From: Castor canadensis
Taxonomy: Eukaryota; Chordata; Mammalia; Rodentia; Castoridae
Assembly: GCF_047511655.1 (NCBI RefSeq)
Contig: NC_133395.1
Location: 147,240,318-147,304,317, forward strand
Direction: 5' to 3'
Length of the DNA stretch: 64,000 nt
Below are positions 1 to 12,009 of the stretch, in pieces. The notes under the pieces were generated by a model that saw only the letters and a list, made by a program, of their open reading frames with translations, had not been told where the DNA came from and made no database searches. The position numbers and the translations under genes were made by a program. Numbering within the stretch: the first letter of the stretch is position 1; the number at the start of each line of letters is the position of its first letter.

Positions 1-599
1 AGACGTCATTCAGCTCTTCCTTACCAGTGGTCACTGCAAATATCCACTTTATACCCACTGCCACACTCAAAAGACAAGAGACTGCAGAATGGATGGAAGG
101 CTTGACCCAAGTGTGTGCTGTCTGCAACACTCACTTTAACTCCTCATTGGAGATGGGAATGGCCAACCTTAGAGGGAAGTGATGATGCTGTCCTGTGAGT
201 AGTGGCAGTGACCAAGTTGGAGTGCAAGCCACCCCTTTAGATCCTTGTGCACCTAGCTGAGGGTCATTTGTAAGACTAACTGATCCTTCCAGGCATGCCC
301 AGTGAGTGCTGCTGGTATGCTTCCTGATATGCTTGAGATATTTTACATTATTGAAAGTGGTTTGTAAAGTGCATTTGGTCAGCTCCTTTTAAAGGTATCC
401 TTTCACATAGAAAGTGACTCAATATAGGGAGTGGGAGAGGAGAGTCAGAGGAAATCCTGCCCTAGTCCTTCACTCTCATACACACAGTGTGGTCACCATT
501 TGGTTCCCTTTCAGTTACTTCTGAGATGAGACTCAGGTGCCTGGGGTGCACTGAGAAGGTGCTCTCTGGTGCTGTCCTGTTGTGGTTCTGGTCATGGAG

Positions 600-1115
600 A
601 AACTGAAGAGGAAACCTGGAGGTCCCTGCTAGATATGGGGTTTATTGGAATTGCAGGCAAGGTCTCAGAGAGGTGAGCACACTAACAAGTTGAATGACCA
701 GTGGGTCAGGCTGGGCACATTGAATCTTTCTCTGTGCTTCACCGGGATGTCCAGTGGTGGCCAGCTGGACCTAGAGCACTGGTCCTCTCCCTAGGACCAC
801 TGTATCACACTGCTGACCACCAGGAGAGGAGCTCTAAGTGAGACTACAGAAACAGTGGTTTCATTAGCTTGCCTGCTTTGTCCTTCAATGACTGGCATTC
901 CGAGGTTCCACTGACTCAGGGTAAGTGCAGGAATCAGGGTCTCTCCCAGATGACAGCAGTTGACCCCATTTCCCATTCTGCGTGAGTGATTTTGGGTCCT
1001 ACAGACAGCCCTCATCCCAGCAGTCCAGCCTCCGGCCACTTTACTCACCCCTGGACATGGCCAGAGCTTTTAAAATGGAAAGAGGAGTTTCAGGCCTTGG
1101 TGCTAAATGTCCTCC
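600..1115 (-). repeat. LTR-like interspersed repeat, copy 1
   Basis: This stretch is clearly related to 18,345-18,950. Shared blocks include the region around an actaacaag motif, a run reading roughly gctgaccacc(a)gggagaggggctctgtagatgagactacagaacagtg with small differences, and a cagacagccct(c/t)a segment. On the minus strand it carries an AATAAA at about 640-645, as expected of an LTR R region. No internal retroviral sequence adjoins it, so it is probably a solo LTR. Family and exact ends are not determinable by eye. Confidence 0.5.
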
Positions 1116-1937
1116 TTTCAATGATCTTGGAGCTGGGAAGTGGGATGGGGAAGGGGGGAGGGGAGCAAGGAGGTAGTCTCGGTAAAGTCGGGCCTGGGGT
1201 GATCCCTGGGACCCTTTAAGGTAGAATTTCAATGAGGGTTGTCCTGCCTTAGGCAAGGGGATACTGAGATCCTGAGCTTTCCTACCTGGGCCAGCCCCGC
1301 TGGGAGAGGGCATTGTGTAACCTCCCAGGCCCTGGAAGAAGCGGCCCTGTTGTAAATTATGTGCTGCTGCTTGTATCTCCTGAGGTGGAGGTGGACTTGC
1401 CTCGTAAGGAGAAGCCCGACCTTCACCTTCAGTGCCCACTGTACCGAGCTGTGTCCTCATTTGCCCTCCTCCTCTCCTGCCCCTGAGGTCTCCCCAGGGC
1501 ACCCTGATGCAATCTGCTGTGTTTTCCAGGCTCGGTCCTGAACACGTACACTCCTCTCACATGGCTGGGGGCAATGCTCAGGCAGGCAAGGGGAGTTACA
1601 TCATTACAGGTGACAAAGAATTGTGACACTTGCTCTGAGCTGGTAGACTCAAGGGGATGTGGCAGAGAAGGAGTGGATGGGCCCTGCTTTTGTGACATGT
1701 ATGGTTGATGGCAGGAGGTAAATGAGTCTCTGAGATGAAAGAAGTGGAAGCATTTGATGAAGGAATGTGTGAGTGAAGAAAGGTGAACAGCTCGCTGCAG
1801 TAAGAGCTGCAGAAGGTGAGAATGATTTCAGATAGGGTGGTCAGGTCTTGCTTCCTTGAGTGGACTCCAGCTGAAACCTCCACTTGGGTAAAGAAACAGT
1901 ATCAGTGGCCTGCAAATTCCCCAGTACGTCCTGTGGT

Positions 1938-2021
1938 GTGGGGTTTTGTGGTGCTGAGGATCAAACCTGGGCCTCACACGTGCTAGACAAGTCCTCTGCC
2001 ACTGAGCCACACCCCAGCCTG
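1938..2021 (-). repeat. ID-type SINE
   Basis: Read on the minus strand, this has the ID layout: a GGCTGGGGTGTGGCTCAGTGG head (A box), then GAGGCCCAGGTTTGATCCTCAGCACCAC (B box and terminal part). It is tRNA-Ala-derived and mobilised by L1 machinery. It carries several differences from a fresh ID, so it is not recent. Confidence 0.8.
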
Positions 2022-2935
2022 CTTCCTAAGTGCTGTTTTACCCAGTATGTCACAGTCCCTGTGAGGAAGGCAGGGTGGTGGCTGATGTCTTGCAGATGAG
2101 GACACTGAGGCCCAAGGCCATGTGATTGCTGACCTCTGTGGTTCTTTCCTGCCTTTCACAGGTTCAGGCAACCCAAGGGATCTCAGAATGTCAAGGAGGA
2201 AGCCAGCCAGCTAACTGAAAAGAACATGCCTGCTGGCAACAAAAAATCCAGCCTAGACCACCTGAAACCCTGGAGAAGTGGTTGAGATGAGCTCCCCTGT
2301 GCAGGGGCAGGGTCCTGGCCAAGAGAGAGGAGGCCCCAGACAATGGGAGTCGGAATGGGGGGATGTGGTGTGTCCTGTGTGGTCCAGACTGACTTCTGAG
2401 TCTTCTGCCTCTGGGTTTCAGCACTTTGCCATTTGTCATAAAGAGCCTCCTTCATGGCCACCCTGGAGCACGGTCTGTGTCCCACTGCACAGAGTTTAGT
2501 GGGATTCAAACCCCAACCCTGTTTCAGGAGGGTAGAAGTGGGAGGCTGTGCTCAGAACCACTTTATTATATCTGCAGTCTGCAGGGAGGAGGTGCCATCT
2601 GTGATCCAGAGAGCAGGCCTCACCTGTCCCAAGTGTGACAACACCTTGATCTTGGACTTTGAGCCTCTAGAACTGTGAGCAATCAATGCTTGTTGGCTGC
2701 GTACCACCCATGCACAGAGTTTTTATTACGGCATCCCAAGGAGACCTAGTTGTGACTGAATACTGCACATGTGCCCAGTGCCACCTTAAAATCATGATAG
2801 ATGCGGTGCACTAGGTTAAAGAACGTGTAATATGAAAAAATAAACTCTTACTTAAAAAATACAGCTGCCATCAGAACTCTAATATACCATTAACTCTCAC
2901 ACCTCACAGAGCATCAGAAGCCTGTGACATGCTTT

Positions 2936-3052
2936 TGTTTTTATTTTTTTGACATACGGTCTGGCTGTTTTGCCCAGACTGGCCTCGTACTTCTGGGTTC
3001 AACCATCCACCTGTCTCAGCCTCCTGAGTAGCTGGGACCACAGGAGTGGTTT
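2936..3052 (-). repeat. B1/Alu-like SINE (7SL-derived)
   Basis: An oligo(T) start is followed by sequence complementary to a 7SL-derived monomer, including the segments cctcagcctcctgagtagctgggaccacagg and ctggcctcgtacttctgggttcaa. The element is on the minus strand. It is diverged and lacks an obvious perfect target duplication. Confidence 0.75.
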
Positions 3053-3299
3053 TTGAAATACAGCTTTTCAATAGGGATTAAAAACGGATGAAAAGGCAGA
3101 CCAGAGAGGATTTTTAAGGCAATGATGCTATTCTTTAGGACATTATAATGGTGGGTACATGATTTTTTTCCAATTTGTTCAAACCCATAGGATGTGCAAT
3201 ACTAAGAATGAGCCCTTAACTGTGAACTTGAGTGATTGTGATATCAGCAACTTTAGCAGAGGAATGGGTCTGGGGGGATCATGGGAGAGGCTGTGCCAG

Positions 3300-3412
<113 letters not shown>

Positions 3413-4517
3413 TGTAGGGAGGGAATGGGAAATGTCTATTTTCTGCTCTCTTTGGCTGGGCACCTGAAGTTGCTTTAAAAAACAAAATCTATCAATTTCA
3501 CATTTTCCTATGACAGTTAGAAAATGAAAATGTGTTTGTGTCATATTTCTTTCTACAGGGTTATCTGAGGCGTCTGTCTGTCCTGGCAACATGCTGTGTG
3601 TGAATAAAGGGTGGAGTTTATAGCCAGGGTCTGAAGGGGCTGGGCCATGATCACTTGCAGCTCATGAAAGGGCAGAGACTCTGGGAGGGAGAATTTCAGG
3701 CCTTTCCAATGGATCAGGGTATATCTGCTCTTGTATTTATTGGGGCTCTATCTGAGTTTAATGCTCTATGGAGAAGGACCTAGAAGAGAAGTGACTGTCC
3801 CATTGTATTCCTGAAGGAGACTGAGGCCTTGAGAGAGGCTGGGGTTTATTTACAGCCCAGATTGGGAGCTCAGATCTTCGTTCTTAGGTGCACTGAACAG
3901 GCACAAACACAGGGCTTCTTGGGTGGGGTAGGAAATGATTTCTTCCTCCTTTCATGCTTTATCTCTTTTTTTAGAGCAGATTCACTGAGTACAAAGTATG
4001 GAGAGAGTTCCCATGTCACCTTCCACCTCCCACATGGTCTCCCCACTATCAGCGTCCTCACCAGGATGGCAAGCACAGGGCTGATGGTAGTTTCAGCTCT
4101 GTCCTTGAGGGGGTTAAGCCCTCATGGTGGGGTGGTAACTGGACACAACACCCCATACCAGACAGTGACAGGACCAGAAGGGCTAGTGCCATAGAGCCAG
4201 GGGTTCTGGAGGGGAGACCAGAGGACACAAGTCCAGAGAGTCACAGTCAGAGCCATTATAGAAAGTTCTCCACTGAATGATATGAATCGAGAAGGAGGGC
4301 CACTGAGGACTGGATTGTAAATTCACAGAGAAAAGGGGTTCATAGGCGCCCAGAAACCAGCAGGCTCCTCTCCCCCGTCCCCGTTTCAGGTGCAAAGTCA
4401 GGTGAGAACAGCATTGGACTTGGACCTCGGGTTTGACCCTGAGTGAATAGGAGCGTCTCACTTAGCAGAGGTGGCAGGTGGGTGGCCACCTGCAACCAAG
4501 ACTCTGCCAGCCTTTTA

Positions 4518-4622
4518 CCTGACCCCTGCTCTGAGCTCCCCCTTTATTACCTCATTTAGGGACCCCAAGCCCTATACCTGACTCCTGCTCTGAACTCCCC
4601 CTTTATTAACTCATTTAGGGCA
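4518..4622. repeat. Local tandem duplication, period 59 bp
   Basis: A block beginning cctgacccctgctctgagc and ending tcatttaggg occurs twice, starting at 4,518 and 4,577, with a handful of differences. It looks like a simple local duplication with no coding content. Confidence 0.85.
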
Positions 4623-5411
4623 GAAACTGTCACCCCAGGGTGCGTTCAGCCTTTGACTTCTCATGTTATTGGGAGGTGGGAGGAAGGTTGTTTGGGGTTT
4701 TTAATTGAGATCCATGCACATCTGCTGAGATAGGTGTAATTCTCAGATAATGCCCTAGTTAACAGAGTCCCTCAGCCAGACTGAGGACCTTAAGAGCCAG
4801 CAAGTGTCATGATTAGATCTGGATTTTGGGACTGACTGTTGAGTTTCCAGCTTGACTCCCAGCTGTACTTGGCCAGTACAGTGAGGCTAGCCATGGGCCT
4901 GCCTAACAGGGAGGTGAGCAAGCGAGAAGAGTGAGCTCTGTGCCCCAGCAAGAACCTGCAATATAGCAAGGGTAAATGTCCCTTAGAAGCAGCTGCTGCC
5001 TCCTCTCTCACCCTCCCTTGGCCACTTGCCCCACAGCCCTGTCACACCCATCAGCTGCACATTCAGAAACTGTCTTAAGGGAAACCTGGCTGACCCCTAC
5101 CTCACCACACCTGAACAAGCCACCACCATCTATCACTGGGATGTCCCAGCAGTCTGTTCACTGGTCACCAGAGCGAACAACAGAGGAATGGGCACCTCTG
5201 AAGTCTCCCAAGCTCAGCCATAGGAAACTCGATGTCCTTCCCATGGCACAGACCCTGCAGGATGTGGTCCAGTGTCCTCAGACCCCTCTCTCCCCTTCCT
5301 CTCCCCTTCTCCACACTGCAGCCACACTGCCCTCCTTTGTCCTTCCCCAGAAGCTGAGCTGCCATGTGCCTCAGCACTGTCCCTTCACCAGGATGTTCTC
5401 CCACAGACCTT

Positions 5412-5530
5412 GCCTGGCTGCCTGTGACATGGCTCTCAGGTCTGAGATCCTAGGTGACATCTATCTCAGGGGGCCTTCCCTGACCACGCTGTCCTCTCAC
5501 TGAGGTGTCCTCGGTGTCTCCCATCCCAAG
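5412..5530 (+). repeat. Possible L2-like fragment
   Basis: The segment around ggccttccctgaccacgctg resembles the conserved 3' part of L2 LINEs. Related segments lie at about 11,110-11,200 and 11,815-11,920 next to the NUP210-like exon and its duplicate. Assignment is tentative. Confidence 0.35.
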
Positions 5531-5986
5531 CCATTCTGAGGAACACTAACTCACAACACAAGGTACTGTGGATTTGATCGCTCCTAACGCCCCTACTGAA
5601 TATGACACCATTCCTGTCGGAAGGTCACTCACTGGGATTCCATTTTTGCAGCTGCCCTTTTAGGAAGAGACAGCCTTGTCTCTTCCAAAGCACTTTTAAT
5701 CATTTGTGGCCTCCAAAGTCCATTTTTGATTATCTCCTGGTACCACATCACTACTACCCCTGTTCATTCTGGATGCAAAACAGAGAACACACGAGATCAT
5801 TGTGTTCAGAGCATCAATTTTATCATAGGATTTTTGAGAAACCTATCGGGAACCATGGGAGAGAGGACAGAGAAGAGCAGGACAAGAGAAGTGTCCCAGG
5901 CAGGTCTCTGACATTTTCCCCAGGTGGGGTGGAGCGGCTTCAGGTCTCCAGGCAGCTTTGGGCATCTTTCAGCTCACCGCACTTGG

Positions 5987-6623
5987 CACAGGATGCTTTT
6001 TTTTTTTTAATACGTGTGCATTTTTTTATTGTTTTATTATTCATATGTGCATACAAGGCTTGGGTCATTTCTCCCGCCTGCCCCTACCCCCTTCCTTACC
6101 ACCCACTCCGCCCCCTCCCTCTCCCCCCACCCCCTCAATACCCAGCAGAAACTATTTTGCCCTTATTTCTAATTTTGTTGAAGAGAGACTATAAGCAATA
6201 ATAGGAAGGAACAAGTGTTTTTTGCTGGTTGAGATAAGGATAGCTATACAGGGCATTGACTCACATTGATTTCCTGTGCGTGGGTGTTACCTTCTAGGTT
6301 AATTCTTTTTGATCTCACCTTTTCTCTAGTTCCTGTTCCCCTTTTCCTATTGGCCTCAGTTGCTTTTAAGGTATCTGCTTTAGTTTCTCTGCTTTAAGGG
6401 CAACAAATGCTAGCTAATTTTTTAGGTGTCTTACCTATCCTCACCCCTCCCTTGTGTGCACTCGCTTTTATCATGTGCTCAAAATCCGATCCCCTTGTTG
6501 TGTTTGCCCTCCATGAAGAAGAACGAAATGTTATCATTTGCTGATAAATGGATAGAATTGGAGAACATCATTCTGAGTGAGGTTAGCCTGGCCCAAAAGA
6601 CCAAAAATCACACAGGATGCTTT
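5987..6623 (-). mobile_element. L1 with inverted 5' part and 13-bp target duplications
   Basis: From 6,000 an oligo(T) followed by minus-strand L1 3' UTR runs to about 6,510; it matches the 3' UTR of the full-length L1 at 40,037-40,520. From 6,512 to 6,610 the sequence switches to plus-strand L1 ORF2 end, matching 39,907-40,004. About 32 bp of element is missing at the switch. A perfect 13-bp direct repeat, cacaggatgcttt, lies at 5,987-5,999 and 6,611-6,623. Inverted 5' part, small junction deletion and target duplication together are the known signature of twin-primed L1 insertion. No functional protein is encoded. Confidence 0.93.
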
Positions 6624-6746
6624 GGAAGGCTAGCGTGGTGCTGGGTGCCTTCCTGACTGGAATCCCGGGTGGAGGAGCCCGGGGAAGTTGGCACAGCTCC
6701 CTGCTACAGCTGTTTAGTGTCCATTCCTCATCAGTCCCCCACACTG

Positions 6747-7022
6747 TGATGTCAGTGTGTCATGCCCACCATTTTGGCCAACGGTTCTGGTGGAAAATTG
6801 GAAGAATGCATGCGGGACTGGGGACAATTGCATTTAGGTAACTTTATTGCAAGCAACACTACAGCAGATGGACAAAAAAAGAAAGGAACCAGAAGGGAAG
6901 GTGAGACAGACAGAACTAGCCATCCCTGCCTCTTGTAGGAAGAGAACAAAAGTGGCCTAAAGCTAGTTACAAAGTAGCCTGGTCCCATAAACACACATGC
7001 ACTGTTACAAAAGTGTACTTTG
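6747..7022 (-). repeat. ERV-L terminal repeat, lower-coordinate copy (probable 3' LTR)
   Basis: It shares long blocks with 10,574-10,870, among them catgcccaccattttggcca, gccatccctgcctctt and cccataaacacaca. The match stops at the junction with the L1 fragment at 7,023. An LTR role is inferred from its position either side of pol. I did not find clear TG...CA ends. Confidence 0.6.
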
Positions 7023-7794
7023 GTTACTCCAGAGGCACCTGCACACCCATGTTTATTGCAGCACTATTCACAATAGCCAAGTTATGGAAACAGCCAAGAT
7101 GCCCCACTACTGACGAATGGATCAAGAAAATGTGGTATCTATACACAATGGAATTCTATGCAGCCATGAAGAAGAACGAAATGTTATCATTCGCTGGTAC
7201 ATGGATGGACTTGGAGAACATCATTCTGAGTGAGGTTAGCCTGGCCCAAAAGACCAAAAATCCTATGTTCTCCCTCATACGTGGACATCAGATCAAGGGC
7301 AAACACAACAATGGGATTGGACTTTGAGCACATGATAAAAGCGAGAGCACACAGGGGAGGGGTGAGGATAGGTAAGACACCTAAAAAACTAGCTAGCATT
7401 TGTTGCCCTTAACGCAGAGAAACTAAAGCAGATACCTTAAAAGCAACTGAGGCCAATAGGAAAAGGGGAACAGGAACTAGAGAAAAGGTTAGATCAAAAA
7501 GAATTAACCTAGAAGGTAACACCCACGCACAGGAAATCAATGCAAGTCAACTCCCTGTATAGCTATCCTCATCTCAACTAGCAAAAACCCTTGTACCTTC
7601 CTATTATGGCTTATACTCTCTCTTCAACAAAATTAGAAATAAGGGCAAAATAGTTTATGCTGGGTATTGAGGGGGTGGGAAGGAGAGGGAGGGGATGGAG
7701 TGGGTGGTAAGGCAGGGGGGAGAAATGACCCAAGCATTGTATGCGCATATGAATAATAAAAAAAATTTTTTTAATAAAATAAATAAAAAATAAA
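7023..7794 (+). mobile_element. 5'-truncated L1, 3' end only
   Basis: It matches 39,766-40,520 of the full-length L1 almost base for base: ORF2 C-terminal codons, 3' UTR with a G-rich run, then an A-rich tail. A short frame at 7,013-7,327 is the ORF2 C-terminus, with a frame break before the natural end. Clear target duplications were not seen. Confidence 0.93.
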
Positions 7795-7799
7795 TGCCT

Positions 7800-8700
7800 C
7801 TGGCCTGAGGCTAGAGCCTATCCAGAGGAGAATGGCCACTCTCTGGGCTGCTCATTTAATGAGCATACAACATGAGGAGGTCACTCAGCCCATCTATTCC
7901 AAGCGGGGGGATTAGGTGCTGTTATGCACAAATGGTGCCTTAACATTCCATTATATCCTTCACTCATACTAGCAGCCTGTGGCTGATATGGCACACACAA
8001 TTTCCATTGAATTCCCTTTCCCTGGCCCATGTTTGTACCTCTGTCCAACAAAATGAGGGCATGCCATAGGCTGACATAAGTTGTTTAAGGCCTTGTAGAG
8101 TTGTATCCTGGGAGGAATGCATAGCAGCAGACACAAACAATAGACAGTGACGGTATCTACCACAGTCAAAATATAATAATTGCCTAGTGATCTTGGTAGA
8201 GGCCCAATATAGTCTACCTTTCAGTCTTGCAGGGGCTTCTGCCCTCTATCAATGTTCCCTAAGGGAACAATGTCACAGGGACACACCGCAGCACACTTAG
8301 AGCAAGTATTACACACCCCCTGTGCTTCTGCAATGGTAGTAGTTACTCCTAATTGTGGTCCTATAGCTGCAGAGCCCATGTCCCCACATGACCAAGTGTC
8401 TCATGGAGCCAGGTGACTCTCAGGATGAGTTTCCCAGCTCTGATATTGGACAATGCATCCGCTTCTTCCTGTCCAGGAGCACTGGGGGGGTCGATGGGCG
8501 GACACGTGTAATAAACACTTGCTTATGTTGCCCCCAGTCTCATAAGTCTTGCCACAACTGTGCACCCCATAGGGTACCTCATCCCACTCACCAGTCCTGG
8601 CTTTTCCATTGCGGCAACCCCTTAATTAGACCAACTGTCTGTAGCAATACATGCAGGGGAGTCTTCCTGTCTTAAAATGTGCCATACAGAGCATCATTCA
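7800..8700 (-). pseudogene. ERV-L integrase remnant
   Basis: The minus-strand frame at 7,969-8,169 and neighbouring frames read as decayed integrase core: a VVDT stretch like the first catalytic Asp region, then PHFVGQ and a terminal segment resembling the usual PHHPQA-like run. Stops and frameshifts break the frame throughout. The upstream part at 8,280-8,640 contains Cys/His-rich pieces that may be the zinc-binding N-terminus. This is a relic with no expected activity. Confidence 0.55.
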
Positions 8701-8759
8701 GCCCACTGAGCACTTTGTCCATAGCCTTGTCCATACCCCCAGGATCCACCCAGTATCCC

Positions 8760-9370
8760 GTAACTACCCATAAGGCAGGTGCTCCCTCGCAACTGCCATC
8801 ATTACGCCAAGTAGTGAGAGGTAGAGGCCTCGTCCCCTCCTGATATGGACTAGGGTCTGTCCTACATCTGGGACATCGACTTCACCAGAAGTAAATTCCA
8901 AAGGTCCCAAGATAGCCACCAGCCCTTCTAAGTAGACACCCCACTTGACTAATGTGGGAATTTGAGCAACTCCCATTCTGGGAGACTTTGAGCTACTCCC
9001 ATCCTAGGAGTATTAGAACAAAATTGTACCCATCCTGCTCTGGGTATTTAGTTCAGACCGTAACCTCCTGTTTCTCTGTTAGGGGTCCTATAGCTATTAG
9101 AGCAGCCTACACTGCCATCAGTGGTTTCTCAATTAAAGTGTAGTGAGTTCAGCTCCTTTCCACAATTGAGACCAAAAACCAATAGGCACTTGCATACCAT
9201 CTTGTCTTTGCCAGAGACCCCAACCGTATCCTGTTGCTCTACAGTGACATCCAGTTCAGACTGCTCCCCGTTCCTAATAACAGTAAGGGCATGTGCTTGA
9301 GCCACTAACTCTTTTGCCTTAACGAAGGCAATCTGTTCCAAGTCAGTCCAATTCCATGTCATGCCCTTTT
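8760..9370 (-). pseudogene. ERV-L RT connection / RNase H remnant
   Basis: The minus-strand frame at 9,129-9,362 matches the ERV-L segment after the polymerase core: W-x-x-LEQ-IAF-KAKELVAQ, then an ELDV-type RNase H start and FGLNCGKELN. The frame at 8,764-8,976 continues with weaker similarity. Reading frames are interrupted, so this is a decayed part of one pol gene. Confidence 0.6.
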
Positions 9371-9468
9371 GCGTTAGGGCATACAGGGAGCTACAGTTAA
9401 AGCATGGGTGGGATAAACGCCCTCCAATATCCCAACAGCCCTAAGAAGGCCTGTGACTGTAACTTATC

Positions 9469-10320
9469 CTATGGTATTGGGAGTGCCTGTACTCTGTCAG
9501 TAATTGCATCAGGAATCACCTGAGTCTTACCCAGCCATACAACACCCAAGAATTTGACAAAATAGCCAGGTCTTTGCACTTTGGCCTCATTGACTACCCA
9601 ATCCCATTGTGATAGGGCCAATTGCAGAGCTACCACTGCCGCTTCTAGTTCTGCATAAGAATGAGAGGTTAATAAAATGCCATCGATATAATGAGTCAGG
9701 TATACACAGTGTGTCCAAGTAGCCAAGTCCTTGGCAACCAAATTATGGCATAGTGTTGGACTACGCACATATCCTTGAGGCAACACCAAAAATGTGTATT
9801 GGTGACCTTACCAGGTAAAGGCAAATTGACTTGACTTTCCGGCATCAAGTCTACGGAGAAGAACGCATTAGCCAAATCTACCACATATGGTATTGTCCGA
9901 GGCGCAACATCAGTTGGTCCATGGTGTCCTTAGCTGAGGGCATGGCCCCAGGTAAAGGTGGAGTAGCTTCACTAAGCTCCCGATGGTGCACAGTCACGTG
10001 TCAAATTCCATCTGGTTTCTGCACCGGCCAGATTGGGGAATCATAAGGGCTGTGGGCTGAGCAGATCATTTTTGCCTTTTCCAGTTCCTCAGTAGTGCCT
10101 GTTATCGCTTCATGGCCTCTTGGCAACTTACACTCTTTCACACACACCATCCGTGCAGATGCTGGCACACATCCCGGAGGGTGGTGTGGATGCCCCCACG
10201 CCATAATTTTTACTATGCATACACGTAGCCAAAATTCTCCCACAGTAGTGTCTAGCCACACTCCTTGGAGGACATCAACCGCCAGGATGTATTCTGGCAC
10301 CAGGAATGTGTACACCCTCT
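9469..10320 (-). pseudogene. ERV-L reverse transcriptase remnant
   Basis: Three overlapping minus-strand frames carry the RT in order. 10,001-10,315 holds EAITGTTEELEKA and SPIWPVQKPDG (fingers). 9,696-9,884 holds VDLANAFFSVDL (motif A, catalytic Asp present). 9,469-9,789 holds LPQGYVRSPTLCHNLVA and YIDGILL (motif C). The usual second Asp of the Y-x-D-D box is Gly here, which alone should abolish polymerase activity, and the three pieces are in different frames. The LANAFFS and LPQGY wording is characteristic of ERV-L rather than of class I pol. Confidence 0.85.
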
Positions 10321-10573
10321 ATGGCTGAGGTGCCAGTCATCCAATTCCCAATGTTACTTGTGCCTCCGCAACATGGATGGTGCTCCTGCCATAACCACCC
10401 ATTACTGCTGTGGGCCAGGTCCTCCAAAGCCTCCACGGGAGCCCGTTGCAATAAACAAAGCTGCCACTGGATACCACAAATTAGTTGGGGGCCATGTCTG
10501 ATTCACTTCATTTGAATCTGCCTGGGGAGTGGCGTTACTCTCTGCAGCCGGAATTACTGACAGATCCTGCCGA

Positions 10574-10870
10574 CTATGCCAGCTCATCATGCCCACCATT
10601 TTGGCCAGTGGTTCCGGAGTGGGTCCAGTGGAAAACTGAAAGAATGCAGTGGGACAGGAGGCAGTTGCATTTAGGTAGCTTGATTGCAAGCAACACTATA
10701 ATAGCAAACTGTGGGAGGGAAAAGAGAGGCACCAGCAGGGAAGGTGAGGCAGATGGAGCTAGCCATCCCTGCCTCTTACAGGAAGAGAACACAAGTGGCC
10801 CAAGGCCAGTTAAAAAGCAGCCTGGGCCCATAAACACACACACAGTTACGTAAGTGTACTTTGGCATCCT
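10574..10870 (-). repeat. ERV-L terminal repeat, upper-coordinate copy (probable 5' LTR)
   Basis: This is the partner of 6,747-7,022. The element may continue to about 11,060 through a stretch with loosely repeated ttccatggttgc / aaggctg(t)gctctt words. No primer binding site could be recognised next to it. Confidence 0.55.
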
Positions 10871-11221
10871 GCCGGGGCCTGATGGTTCAAGGCTAGGCTC
10901 TTATGGCTGCATTTTCAAGGTTGCATTCCTAAGGGCGTTCCCATGGTTACAGCATTTCCATGGTTGCCCTTTCAAGGCTGTGCTCTTCCCAAGACAGTGT
11001 TCCCAGGGCTGCTCCTCCTTCCTCCACCAAGGCTGTACCCGTGTGACTGAGACTATGGTCTCTACAAGTTTCTACAGAGCACGGGGTCCTCTAGCTTTTT
11101 ACTTAAAATCAGCAGCATCTCAGAGAAGCTTCTCTGACTGCTCTGTCACTGAATCCCCATGGTTAGCATTGTCCTCTCACCGAGATGTTCTTGGCGTTCT
11201 CTCCACAGCTGTGTTTCGTAA

Positions 11222-11464
<243 letters not shown>

Positions 11465-11963
11465 TGAGTGTGGAATTGGGATCAGATCACCTGGGTTCTC
11501 TATGTGGACCACTGAGGATCCTAAAGAGAAGGCTTGGGGCAGCAGGGGGGTCATAGCGTGAGGAATGGTATTTGAGGTCCTGTCCAGAATCAGCTCCTGC
11601 CTGGCTGGGTCTTGTTGGCTGTGTGACTCTTGGCAGCATGAGCCTCCCTGTGCTGGTGTTCCACCTTTCCAAAGTAAGCAAGACCTGAGCAGAACTGCAT
11701 GGCCATGTGCATTTCAGTGTGGAGGGGAGTGTGATCAGCAAGTACCATGCAGGGGACTTGACTGTTTTTTCCTGCATTTCTGCAGGGGGTACATTGGTCT
11801 CCAATTGAGCTCCTAGGTGACATCTTAGAGAGGCCTTCCCTGACTGCTCTGTTCCAGAATACCCCATGCCCAGCTCTGTCCAGTCACCAAGGAGTCCTCA
11901 GTGTCCTGCCCACAGCTGTGTGTAGTAACCTGATCCTTGCTCTGTCTTCGCCCTGTCCTCCAG

Positions 11964-12008
11964 GTGAATGTGATGGAACCCAGAAGCATGGGATTCACCT
12001 GGTGACAG
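11964..12008 (+). pseudogene. Decayed duplicate of the NUP210-like exon start
   Basis: After a cctccag acceptor-like site, the first 36 bases match 11,246-11,281 at about 29 positions. The frame then hits a stop (TGA at about 12,003). The upstream intron-like sequence is also related to that preceding the first copy. The exon start and its flank were duplicated about 718 bp apart and this copy has decayed. Confidence 0.55.
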
Positions 12009-12009
12009 G

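Larger units (their letters stand above)
6747..11060 (-). mobile_element. Class III (ERV-L-like) endogenous retrovirus relic
   Basis: Related non-coding repeats at 6,747-7,022 and 10,574-10,870 flank a degraded minus-strand pol running from protease/RT (about 10,400) through RNase H to integrase (about 7,800). No env is visible, as is usual for ERV-L, and no gag is recognisable. A plus-strand L1 3' fragment (7,023-7,794) sits between the lower-coordinate repeat and pol. The outer limit near 11,060 is uncertain. Confidence 0.75.

Noticed and set aside
1938..2021. tRNA gene
   Set aside because: The A and B boxes belong to an ID SINE with a 3' extension; the same pattern recurs throughout the window.
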